Under the pieces are notes generated by a model that ran no database searches, was not told where the DNA came from, and saw nothing but the letters and a program-made list of their open reading frames with translations. This document shows, in pieces, positions 48,773 through 60,970 of a stretch of 64,000 nucleotides of DNA. The DNA comes from Diadema setosum (Eukaryota > Echinodermata > Echinoidea > Diadematoida > Diadematidae): assembly GCF_964275005.1 (NCBI RefSeq), contig NC_092693.1, positions 23,897,122 to 23,961,121 on the forward strand, read 5' to 3'. Made by a program: the position numbers and the translations under genes. The first letter of the stretch is position 1. The number at the start of each line of letters is the position of its first letter.

Positions 48773-50727
48773 CTATAAGGTTTTCACGTCATCGAGCGCG
48801 TGAAGTATGTATCCAAGTGACTCTCCATATGCTGGCAATGGCGCTGCAGTTTCTTCCACACCGTCCCTTAGTCCATCGTAACAAAACCACCGCTCCTCCC
48901 CCCCCCCTTCTCTGAAGATGCATGTGAAGTGTGCACTTTGGTACTTTGTCAATCCTTGCAGTGTATACCTACATTTTAGAGAAGAATGAATAACCAACCA
49001 TAAGAACCTTGAAAACTTAATAGACCACACAACATCTCTCGATCTCGAGTGCGAAAATGCGTACAAAGCAGTAAACGTTTGAATGCCAAGCTAGGTAAGA
49101 TATAAGATAATAATCGTTCCTTTTCAACTGGATCCTAAATGATTTAATTACATGCAATATACATCTTGGCATTATCAATCTACGTTCATGTCATATCCTC
49201 TCATATAATGCCTGGAAGGATATATCTATTATTCATAAGAAATTTTCGTTTTCATCATTTAAGTGTGGTCAAATGTTTAGACATTAGTTTTTACGATGAT
49301 ATCATATGATTTAAACTCTTCGTAGAGTTCAGACCTTTTAGTTATTCACAGAATAAACAATGGAAACTTTAGTCTTAGACTAGAAAGTAGTTTGAGCATT
49401 ATGACGTTTTTTTACATACCCCTGCTCGGTATCAGGAACACTACATATAACGCTTTAATATGATATTGTGACGTAACTACAAAACGGCGAAAGGTCATTG
49501 CGTCGAATATCTTAAAGTCGAGCGCATTTAAACAGTGTGCTGTCATCTACTGTTCGATAAATGTACAGGATCCGAGCAATGACAGCTTCCACTGACAAAA
49601 ATGGCAGCTCTTTGGCGCGGCAGACTCCGCTACAAGACTACTCCTTGTTGTGGTAAAATCTCTTTGGTAGTCGCAATGATTCCGGGAGCAAAGCTCGTCC
49701 AAAATATTTGCCCACGAAATTATCATGTCCAAAGTGTTATTATGTCTATAAACACATAGATACACAAAATGTTAAGGAAACATAAGTGCGAGGTATATAA
49801 AATTGCCTCACGTCACTACGAACAGAAATAACAACAACATCAAATTATGCTACCGTCACTCTTACAGACTGATTGGATTATGGTGCTATGTAATGACAAA
49901 GTTTCCAGTTTACTTACTCTTCAGAAGCAGATGTTTCGCTGCATCGGGTCTCTGCAAATGGCGGGGCGAACCAGTTGTTTAAGGCATCTTGTACTGTGCC
50001 TATATTATGCTCCTTGGCAGCTCTGAAATAAAAAGAAATGAATGAATACAGATATCTTAATGGATGTTTAGCAGTAAATGCATAAATGCATAAATGAGCA
50101 AAGATAGAATATAAAAAAAAAAGCTTAACACATTCAGTTATATCTCTCTCAGAAAATGACAATTTTATTATAATGGTCCCTTTATATAAGCGAATAGGTA
50201 TAATGGCATCACGATGTCATTGCTTAAAAGTCAATGTATGCACCAGACAGAACAAATTACGTATAGTACTAATTTCCAAAGATTCACTTTCGATTTCTTC
50301 AGTGATGGTAGTGTGGCATCAGTCTATAATGGATTGACATCTTTGTATCTATAACACGGACGAATTGTGTTCATAAACCAAAATAGAATAAGACATTGGA
50401 ATACTTTGTTTTTGAGTCATGAATATGTTGATAAGAAAGCATGGTATTAAGTATGTAGGGATGCTAAGTGATCTTCATCAATTTGACAGTCTCCGATGAA
50501 AAAAGAACGTCAAGTTGTTTATTACATCACTGTTTGTAATGGACTGTTTAATATGAGGGCTCTCAGTATATAACATTATATTGGTGTCGATATAGCACAT
50601 CTGCGCTCGAGTGATACATTAATGAATTTTGCATTACATCTCTATATCACGATCCAGCCAAGCACTTGTATATTGCGAAATTTAAATCTATCTGACAAAC
50701 TCACCCTAGTTCGATTGTGGTGCCCAT
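48773..50727 (-). CDS. USP-tail gene, unit 7, intact three-exon model
   Basis: Exons are 50705-50727, 49918-50022 and 48773-48968 (23, 105 and 196 nt; in frame, 107 residues). It differs from the unit 5 copy at a few residues (CSET instead of CRET in exon A; GESLGY instead of GEPLGY in exon H). The G run reads in frame as REGGGEERWFCYDG. Confidence 0.6.
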
Positions 50728-50875
50728 CCTTTCAGTGACTGGTTTGGGACAACTTCGGCTGGAATACTTCGAAGTTTGTGTGTTCGCTTTGAAGACATCC
50801 AGGTGCTGAACATTATATCATGTTTAGATCCGTATGCACTCCACGTCTGAGGACTGTACAGCTCAGTTCTTACCT

Positions 50876-52400
50876 TCATATTTTGTGTAGCATTCTACTT
50901 TCGCAAGTGACCACTCCGTAGCATCGCAAAGTTAGAGAACACGTTTATTTCTCTTGGTTTTTAGGGTCTTACTGTCACTGACGGCTTCTTGCATTACAGT
51001 GTGCTTCTCATCAATTTTGGTTAGAATGACAAGTATGTTGTCAATTGTGCATGTTTTTGCTAGGATAATTTCTTCTCATTTAATTGTGGTCCTTCCTCCC
51101 CATTTGGGAAATTCAGCAAACGGCAAAACTGACTTACGCGCCTCATTGCTATTCCTGTTCTTTTTTCTCTTCGGTTTCCTATCACATACTCGATTTTTCT
51201 TTCCCTAATTCTATCTTCTTTTGGATTCAACGCATCCTCTTTTTCTTGGAGACTTCTTACGTCTTTGGGATTTTCCTCGGTCATCGACCTTCTGACATCT
51301 TTTTATTTTTACTGTCGTTCTCAGCTTTACGAGAGTTTTGACGCGTTTTCTTCTCTGGCTTGATCAGTTCTACATGAGGTGAGTTGAAGTACTTCCCCTG
51401 TCTTTTGCGGGTGTGGTTTGTTGTTGTCAATGACTGCGGACATTTCCTTCCTTTGATGGGTCGACATTGTGTCTCTGCAATACGACCTCTGACATTAAAG
51501 TACGAGTTTCTGATGAACTTTCCGGGACTAATCCCTGATCTCCCCCCCCCCCCCCCGGGAATGAAATCTTTCTTCACTGTTCCGAACCAGTTTTCCACCT
51601 TTTTGATATCTTTTTGTTCACTGTCATTCTCACTTTTACGAGAGTTTTGACGCGTTTTCTTCTTTGGCATTATCAGTTCTTCACGAGGTGAGTTGATGTA
51701 CTTCCCCTGCATTTGCCCTGTCTTTTTCGAAATTGTGTCTCTGCAACACGACATCTGACATTGAAGTACGAGTTTCTGCTGAACTTTCCGGGAGTAATCC
51801 CTGATCTCCCACCCTGAAAGAAATCTTTCTTCACTGTTCCGAACCAGTTTTCCACCTTTTTGATATCTTTCTGTTTACCGTCATACTCACTTTTACGAGA
51901 GTTTTGACACGTTTTCTTCTATGGCATAATCAGTTTTTCACGAGGTGAGTTGAAGTACTTCCCCTGCATTTGCCCTGTCTTTTTCGAAATTGTGTCTCTG
52001 CAACACGACCTCTGACATCGAAGTATGAGTTTCTGATGAACTTTCCGGGACTAATCCCTGATCTCTCCCCCCCCCCCCCCCCCAGGAATGAAATCTTTCT
52101 TCACTGTTCCGAACCAGTTTTCCACCTTTTTGACATCTTTTTGTTCACTGTCATTCTCACTTTTACGAGAGTTTTGACGCGTTTTCTTCTTTGGCATGAT
52201 CAGTTCCCCTGTCTTTTTCGAAATTGTGTCTCTGCAACACGACCTCTGACATTGAAGTACGAGTTTCTGATGAACTTTCCGGGAGTAATCCCTGATCTCC
52301 CACCCTGAATGAAATCTTTCTTCACTGTTCCGAACCAGTTTTCCACGAGCGTGTTAGTGTCTCTATTGGAACTTGGAGGACAAGGCCATAATCCTACCAA
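50876..52400 (-). CDS. Array block alpha, unit 7 (four repeats)
   Basis: Opens MVGLWPCPPSSNRDTNTL. The two middle repeats include the KKTGQMQGKY variant made by the 11-nt insertion. The terminal repeat has PIKGRKCPQSLTTTNH. Long C runs near 51543 and 52067 fall at the same glycine codons of different repeats. Confidence 0.5.
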
Positions 52401-52614
52401 CCATATTACTTAATTCATGTGTTCATCAACCAGTTTACCAAAACAAAAGTCACTCTCATGTGACTGTATTGTGACTAGTTAATCATCATTAATCCATGCA
52501 ATCTTATCTTTTGCGTTCAGTTGGGTAATATCCTATAGCGAAAGGAAATTACATTGAAGTTATAGGCAAGCAGCTGCATTTCTACACTTTCCTATAACAA
52601 ATAATTGCAGTTTG

Positions 52615-54560
52615 CTATAAGGTTTTCACGTCATCGAGCGCGTGAAGTATGTATCCAAGTGACTCTCCATATGCTGGCAATGGCGCTGCAGTTTCTTCCA
52701 CACCGTCCCTTAGTCCATCGTAACAAAACCACCGCTCCTCCCCCCCCCCCCTTCTCTGAAGATGCATGTGAAGTGTGCACTTTGGTACTTTGTCAAGCCT
52801 TGCAGTGTATACCTACATTTTAGAGAAGAGTGAATGACCAATCATAAGAACCTTGAAAACTTAATAGACCACACAACATCTCTCGATCTCGAGTGCGAAA
52901 ATGCGTACAAAGCAGTAAGCGTTTGAATGTCAAACTATGTAAGATATAATATTATAATGGTTCCTTTTCAACTGGATCCTAAATGATTTAATTACATGGA
53001 ATATACATCTTGGCATTATCAATCTACGTTCATGTCATATCTTCTCATATAATGCCTGGCATGATATGTCTATCATTCATAAGAAATTTTCGTTTTCATC
53101 ATTTAAGTGTGGTCAATTGTTTAGACATTAATTTTTACGATGATATCATATTATTTAAACTCTTCGTAGAGTTCAGACCTTTTAGTTATTCACAGAATAA
53201 ACAATAGAAACTTTAGTCTTAGACTAGAATAGTTTGAGCATTGTGACGTTTTTTTACATACCCCTGCTCAGCATCAGGAACACTACATATAACGCTTTAA
53301 TATGATATTGTGACGTAACTACAAAACGGCGAAAGGTCATTGCGTCGAATATCTTAAAGTCGAGCGCATTTAAACAGTGTGCTGTCATCTACTGTTCGAT
53401 AAATGTACAGGATCCGAGCAATGACAGCTTCCACTGACAAAAATGGCAGCTCTTTGGCGCGCAGACTCCGCTACAAGACTACTCCTTGTTGTGGTAAAAT
53501 CTCTTTGGTAGTCGCAATGATTCTGGGAGCAAAGCTCGTCCAAAATAATTGCCCACGAAATTATCATGCCCAAAGTGTTATTATGTCTCTAAACACATAG
53601 ATACACAAAATGTTAAGGAAACATAAGTGCGAGGTATATAAAATTGCCTCACGTCACTACGAACAGAAATAACAACAACATCAAATTATGCTACAGTCAC
53701 TCTTTCAGACTGATTGGATTATGGTGCTATGTAATGACAAAGTTTCCAGTTTACTTACTCTTCAGAAGCAGATGTTTCTCTGCATCGGGTCTCTGCAAAT
53801 GGCGCGGCGAACCAGTTGTTTAAGGCATCTTGTACTGTGCCTATATTATGCTCATTGGCAGCTCTGAAATAAAAAGAAATAAATGGTTACAGATATCTTA
53901 ATGGATGTTTAGCAGTGAATGCATAAATGAGCAAAGATAGAATATAAAAAAAAAAGCTTAACACATTCTGTTATATCTCTCTCAGAAAATGACAATTTTA
54001 TTATAATGGTCCCTTTATATAAGCAAATAGGTATAATGGCATCACGATGTCATTGCTTAAAAGTCAATGTATGCACCAGACAGAACAAATTACGAATAGT
54101 ACTAATTTCCAAAGATTCACTTTCGATTTCTTCAGTGATGGTAGTGTGGCATCAGTCTATAATGGATTGACATCTTTGAATCTATAACACGGACGAATTG
54201 TGTTCATAAACCAAAATAGAATAAGACATTGGAATACTTTGTTGTTGAGTCATGAATATGTTGATAAGAAAGCATGGTATTAAGTATGTAAGGATGCTAC
54301 GTGATCTTCATCAATTTGACAGTCTCCGATGAAAAAAGAACGTCAAGTTGTTTATTACATCACTGTTTATAATGGACTCTTTAATATGAGGGCTCTCAGT
54401 ATATAACATTATATTGGTTTCGATATAGCACATCTGCGCTCGAGTGATACATTAATGAATTTTGCATTACATCTCTATATCACGATCTAGCCAAGCACTT
54501 GTATATTGCGAAATTTAAATCTATCTGACAAACTCACCCTAGTTCGATTGTGGTGCCCAT
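52615..54560 (-). pseudogene. USP-tail gene, unit 8, frame-shifted by the G run
   Basis: Exons are 54538-54560, 53759-53863 and 52615-52812. Exon H is 198 nt, two over the in-frame length, due to the G run. Exon A and both its splice sites are intact. Confidence 0.6.
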
Positions 54561-54709
54561 CCTTTCAGTGACTGGTTTGGGACAACTTCGGCTGGAATAC
54601 TTCGAAGTTTGTGTGTTTGCTTTGAAGACATCAAGGTGTTGAACATAATATCATGTTCAGATCCGTATGCACTCCACGTCTGAGGACTGTGCAGCTGCAG
54701 TTCTTATCT

Positions 54710-56272
54710 TCATTTTTTGTGTAGCCATTCTACTTTCGCAAGTGACCACTCCGTAGCATCGCAAAGTTAGAGAACACGTCTATTTCTCTTGGGTTTTAGG
54801 GTCCTAATGTCACTGACGGCTTCTTGTATTACAGTGTGCTTCTCATCAATTTTGGTTAGAATGACAAATATGTTGTCAATTGTGCATGTGTTTGCTAGGA
54901 TAATTTCTTCTCATTTAATTGTGGTCCTTCCTCCTCATTTGGGAAATTCAGCAAACGGCAAAACTGACTTACGCGCCTCGTTACTATTCCTCTTTTTTTT
55001 CTCTTCGGTTTCCTATCACATACTCGATTTTTCTTTCCCTAATTCTATCTTCTTTTGGATTAAACGCATCCTCTTTTTCTTGGAGACTTCTTACGTCTTT
55101 GGGATTTTCCTCGGTCATCGACCTTCTGACATCTTTTTATTTTTACTGTCGTTCTCAGCTTTACGAGAGTTTTGACGCGTTTTCTTCTCTGGCTTGATCA
55201 GTTCTACATGAGGTGAGTTGAAGTACTTCCCCTGTCTTTTGCGGGTATGGTTTGTTGTTGTCAATGACTGCGGACATTTCCTTCCTTTGATGGGTCGAAA
55301 TTGTGTCTCTGCAATACGACCTCTGACATTAAAGTACGAGTTTCTGATGAACTTTCCGGGACTAATCCCTGATCTCTCTCCCCCACCCCCCCCCCCCCCG
55401 GGAATGAAATGTTTCTTCACTGTTCCAAACCAGTTTTCCACCTTTTTGATATCTTTTTGTTCACTGTCATTCTCACTTTTACGAGAGTTTTGACGCGTTT
55501 TCTTCTTTGGCTTTATCAGTTCTTCACGAGGTGAGTTGATGTACTTCCCCTGCATTTGCCCTGTCTTTTTCGAAATTGTGTCTCTCCAATACGACCTCTG
55601 ACATTAAAGTACGAGTTTCTGATGAACTTTCCGGGAGTAATCCCTGATCTCCCACCCTGAGAGAAATCTTTCTTCACTGTTCCGAACCAGTTTTCCACCT
55701 TTTTGATATCTTTCTGTTTACCGTCATACTCACTTTTACGAGAGTTTTTGACACGTTTTCTTCTTTGGCATAATCAGTTTTTCACGAGGTGAGTTGAAGT
55801 ACTTCCCCTGCATTTGCCCTGTCTTTTTCGAAATTGTGTCTCTGCAACACGACCTCTGACATCGAAGTACGAGTTTCTGATGAACTTTCCGGGACTAATC
55901 CCTGATCTCCCCCCCCCCCCCCCCGGGAATGAAATCTTTCTTCACTGTTCCGAACTAGTTTTCCACCTTTTTGACATCTTTTTGTTCACTGTCATTCTCA
56001 CTTTTACGAGAGTTTTGACGCGTTTTCTCTTTTGGCATGATCAGTTCTTCACGAGGTGAGTTGAATTACTTCCCCTGTCTTTTTCGAAATTGTGTCTCTG
56101 CAACACGACCTCTGACATTGCAGTACGAGTTTCTGATGAACTTTCCGGGAGTAATCCCTGATCTCCCACCCTGAATGAAATCTTTCTTCACTGTCCCGAA
56201 CCAGTTTTCCACTAGCGCGTTAGTGTCTCTATTGGAACTTGGAGGACAAGGCCATAGTCCTACCAACCACAT
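54710..56272 (-). CDS. Array block alpha, unit 8 (four repeats)
   Basis: Opens MWLVGLWPCPPSSNRDTNAL. The repeat order and variant types parallel unit 7, pointing to a shared four-repeat ancestor. The C run near 55379-55399 is interrupted (CCCCCACCCCC...), which may limit further slippage. Confidence 0.5.
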
Positions 56273-56482
56273 TACTTAATTCATGTGTTCATCAACCAGT
56301 TTAGCAAAACAAAAGTCACTCTCATGTGACTGTATTGTGACTATAGTTAATCATCATTAATCCATGCAATGTTATCTTTTGCGTTTAGTTGGGTAATATC
56401 CTATAGCGTACGGAAATTACATTGAAGTTATAGGCAAGCAGCTGCATTTCTACACTTTCCTATAACAAAGAATTGGAGTTTG

Positions 56483-58813
56483 CTATAAGGTTTTCACATC
56501 ATCGAGCGCGTGAAGTATGTATCCAACTGGCTCTCCATATGCTGGCAATGGCGCTGCAGTTTCTTCCACACCGTCCCTTCGTCCATCGTAACAAAACCAC
56601 CGTTCCTCCCCCCCCCCCCCTTCTCTGAAGATGCATGTGAAGTGTGCACTTTGGTACTTTGTCAAGCCTTGCAGTGTATACCTACATTTTAGAGAAGAGT
56701 GAATGACCAATCATAAGAACCTTGAAAACTTAATAGACCACACAACATCTCTCGATCTCGAGTGCGAAAATGCGTACAAAGCAGTAAGCGTTTGAATGTC
56801 AAACTATTAATTTTTACGATGATATCATATCATTTAAACTCTTCGTAGAGTTCAGACCTTTCAGTTATTCACAGAATAAACAATGGAAACTTTAGTCTTA
56901 GACTAGAAAGTAGTTTGAGCATTATGACGTTTTTTTACATACCCCTGCTCAGCATCAGGAACACTACATATAACGCTTTAATATGATATTGTGACGTAAC
57001 TACAAAACGGCGAAAGGTCATTGCGTCGAATATCTTAAAGGGAAGATAAACCCCAAGAACAAAGTGGATTGAGTGAAAGCAGCAACATTAGTAGAACACA
57101 TCAATGAAAGTTTGAGGAAAATCGGACAATCGATGCAAAAGTTATGAATTTTTAAAGTTTTGGTGTTGGAACCGCTGGATGGGGAGACTACTAGAGGATA
57201 TGACGTATGAGTGGACAACAATACAAAGAAAATATAAAGGAAATTCAACAAAAATTCACTTTTCTAGAATTATGAAAGAGCAGTGGACCAACCGCTTTCA
57301 GAAAGCAGGGGGAATAATTGCTACCCTTAACATATGTCAATATCAAGTTGATGGAATTTGTAATTTTCATGAAAAATTGATTTTTGTAGTATTTTCTTTA
57401 TATTTCCTTGGTATTGTTGTCCACTCATACGTCATAACCTCCAGTAGTCTCCTCATCCAGCGGTTCCAACATCAAAACTTTAAAAATTCATAACTTTTGC
57501 ATCGATTGTCTGATTTTCTTCAAACTTTCACTGATGTGTTCCAATAATGTTGCTGCTTTCACTCAATCCACATTGTTCTTGGGGTTTATCTTCCCTTTAA
57601 AGTCGAGCGCATTTAAACAGTGTGCTGCCATCTACTGTTCAATAAATGTACAGGATCCGAGCAATGACAGCTTCCACTGACAAAAATGGCAGCTCTTTGG
57701 CGCGGCAGCCTCCGCTACAAGACTACTCCTTGTTGTGGTAAAATCTCTTTGGTAGTCGCAATGATTCTGGGAGCAAAGCTCGTCCAAAATAATTGCCCAC
57801 GAAATTATCATGTCCAAAGTGTTATTATGTCTATATACACATAGATACACAAAATGTTAAGGAAACATAAGTGCGAGGTATATAAAATTGCCTCACATCA
57901 CTAGGAACAGAAATAACAACAACATCAAATTATGCTACCGTCACTCTTACAGACTGATTGGATTATGGTGCTATGTCATTACAAAGTTTCCAGTTTACTT
58001 ACTTTTCAGAAGCAGATGTTTCGCTGCATCTGGTCTCTGCAAATGCCGGGGCGAACCAGTTGTTTAAGGCATCTTGTACTGTGCCTATATTATGCTCCTT
58101 GGCAGCTCTGAAATACACAGAAATAAATGAATACAGATATCTTAATGGATGTTTAGCAGTAAATGCATAAATGAGCAAAGATAGAATTAAAAAAAAAACA
58201 ACTTAACGCATTCAGTTATATCTCTCTAACAAATTACGATTTATGTTATAATGGTCCCTTTATATAAACGAATAGGTTTAATGGCATCATGTAATTGCTT
58301 AAAAGTCAATGTGTGCACCTGACTTAAGAAGTTACGTATAGTGCTAATTTCCAAAGATTCACTTTCGATTTCTTCACTGATGGTAGTGTGGCATCAGTAT
58401 ATAAAAAATATATGCATTGACATCTTTGAATCTATAACACGGACGAATTGTTTTCATAAACTAAAATAAAATAGGACATTGGAATACTTTGTTGTTGAGT
58501 CATGAATATGTTGATTAAAAAAAAAAGAATGGTATTAAGTATGTAGGGGTGCTATGTGATCTTCATCATTTTGGCGGTCTCTTCGATGAAAAAATAACGT
58601 CAAGTTGTTTATACATCACTGTTTCCAATGGACTGTTTCATATGAAAGCTCTCTTATAACATTATGTTGGTCTCGATATAGCACATCTGCGCTCGAGTGG
58701 TAAATTAATTAATTTTGCATTACATCTCTATATCACGATCTAGCCAAGCACTTGTATATTGCGAAATTTAAATCTATCTGACAAACTCACCCTAGTTCGA
58801 TTGTGGTGCCCAT
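56483..58813 (-). CDS. USP-tail gene, unit 9, in-frame model with TE-expanded intron
   Basis: Exons are 58791-58813, 58003-58107 and 56483-56681 (23, 105 and 199 nt; in frame, 108 residues, one more glycine than unit 7). The A-H intron is enlarged by the 558-bp TTAA element but keeps its splice sites (GAAAA/GTAAGT). Confidence 0.6.
57039..57596. mobile_element. 558-bp TTAA-site MITE inserted in an array unit
   Basis: The ends AGGGAAGATAAACCCCAAGAAC and their exact inverse are flanked by TTAA on both sides (57035-57038, 57597-57600). Other units read TATCTTAAAGTCGAG, the single-TTAA empty site. The long inner TIR (GGAACCGCTGGATG...CATCCAGCGGTTCC) matches the family at 8032-9185. The good preservation suggests recent movement. 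piggyBac-type targeting; no transposase. Confidence 0.92.
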
Positions 58814-58962
58814 CATTTCAGTGACTGGTTTGGGACAACTTCGGCTGGAATACTTCGAAGTTTGTGTGTTTGCTTTGAAGACATCAAGGTGTTGAACATA
58901 ATATCATGTTCAGATCCGTATGCACTCCACGTCTGAGGACTGTGCAGCTGCAGTTCTTATCT

Positions 58963-60754
58963 TCATTTTATGTGTAGCAATTCTACTTTCCCAAGTGACC
59001 ACTCCGTAGCATCGCAAAGTTAGAGAACACGTCTATTTCTCTTGGGTTTTAGGGTCCTAATGTCACTGACGGCTTCTTGCATTACAGTGTGCTTCTCATC
59101 AATTTTGGTTAGAATGACAAATATGTTGTCAATTGTGCATGTGTTTGCTAGGATAATTTCTTCTCATTTAATTGTGGTCCTTCCTCCTCATTTGGGAAAT
59201 TCAGCAAACGGCAAAACTGACTTACGCGCCTCGTTACTATTCCTCTTTTTTTTTTCTCTTCGGTTTCCTATCACATACTCGATTTTTCTTTCCCTAATTC
59301 CATCTTCTTTTGGATTCAACGCATCCTCTTTTTCTTCGAGACTTCTTACGTCTTTGGGATTTTCCTCGGTCATCGACCTTCTGACATCTTTTTATTTTTA
59401 CTGTCGTTCTCAGCTTTACGAGAGTTTTGACGCGTTTTCTTCTCTGCCTTGATCAGTTCTACATGAGGTGAGTTGAAGTACTTCCCCTGTCTTTTGCGGG
59501 TATGGTTTGTTGTTGTCAATGACTGCGGACATTTCCTTCCTTTGATGGGTCGAAATTGTGTCTCTGCAATACGACCTCTGACATTAAAGTACGAGTTTCT
59601 GATGAACTTTCAGGGACTAATCCCTGATCTCCCCCCCCCCCCTGGGAATGAAATCTTTCTTCACTGTTCCGAACCAGTTTTCCACCTTTTTGATATCTTT
59701 TTGTTCACTGTCATTCTCACTTTTACGAGAGTTTTGACGCGTTTTCTTCTTTGGCATTATCAGTTCTTCACGAGGTGAGTTGAAGTACTTCCCCTGCATT
59801 TGCCCTGTCTTTTTCGAAATTGTGTCTGTGCAACACGACCTCTGACATCGAAGTACGAGTTTCTGATGAACTTTCCGGGACTAATCCCTGATCTCCCCCC
59901 CCCCCCCCGGAATGAAATCTTTCTTCACTGTTCCGAACTAGTTTTCCACCTTTTTGACATCTTTTTGTTCACTGTCATTCTCACTTTTACGAGAGTTTTG
60001 ACGCGTTTTCTCTTTTGGCATGATCAGTTCTTCACGAGGTGAGTTGAATTACTTCCCCTGTCTTTTTCGAAATTGTGTCTCTGCAACACGACCTCTGACA
60101 TTGCAGTACGAGTTTCTGATGAACTTTCCGGGAGTAATCCCTGATCTCCCACCCTGAATGAAATCATTCTTTACTGTTCCGAACCAGTTTTCCACCTTTT
60201 TGATATCTTTTTGTTCACTGTCATTCTCACTTTTACGAGAGTTTTGACGAGTTTTCTTCTTTGGCGTAATCAGTTTTACCACGAGGTGAGTTAAAGTACT
60301 TCCCCTGCATTTGCCCTGTCTTTTTCGAAATTGTGTCTCTGCAACACGACCTCTGACATTGAAGTACGAGTTTCTGATCACTTTCCGGGAGTAATCCCTG
60401 ATCTCCCACCCTGGGAATGAAATCTTTCTTCACTGTTCCGAACCAGTTTTCCACCTTTTTGACATCTTTTTGTTCACTGTCATTCTCACTTTTACGAGAG
60501 TTTTGACGAGTTTTCTTCTTTGGCATGATAAGTTCTTCACGAGGTGAGTTGATGTACTTCCCCTGTCTTTTTCGAAATTGTGTCTCTGCAACACGACCTC
60601 TGACATTGAAGTACGAGTTTCTGATGAACTTTCCGGGAGTAATCCCTGATCTCCCACCCTGAATGAAATCTTTCTTCACTGTTCCGAACCAGTTTTCCAC
60701 GAGCGCGTTAGTGTCTCTATTGGAACTTGGAGGACAAGGCCATAATCCTACCAA
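58963..60754 (-). CDS. Array block alpha, unit 9 (five repeats)
   Basis: The first repeats read continuously for 173 codons from 60754 (MVGLWPCPPSSNRDTNAL). This is the second-longest frame of this block in the window after unit 2. Several repeats have short poly-C runs or none (CCACCCTG in place of the run), which is where the frame stays open. Confidence 0.5.
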
Positions 60755-60970
60755 CCACTTTACTTAATTCATGTGTTCATCAACCAGTTTACCAAAACAA
60801 AAGTCACTCTCATGTGACTGTATTGTGACTATAGTTAATCATCATTAATCCATGCAATGTTATCTTTTGCGTTTAGTTAGGTAATATCCTATAGCGTACG
60901 GAAATTACATTGAAGTTATAGGCAAGCAGCTGCATTTCTACACTTTCCTATAACAAAGAATTGCAGTTTG

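Larger units (their letters stand above)
42840..49720. repeat. Near-identical 3355-bp tandem duplication
   Basis: Every block I compared between about 42840-46190 and 46195-49550 matches at an offset of 3355 bp. This includes introns and frames such as 44189-44671 and 47544-48026. Visible differences are almost only C-run lengths (for example 17 against 14 Cs near 44850 and 48205). The match continues about 170 bp into the next unit before variants appear. Confidence 0.85.
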
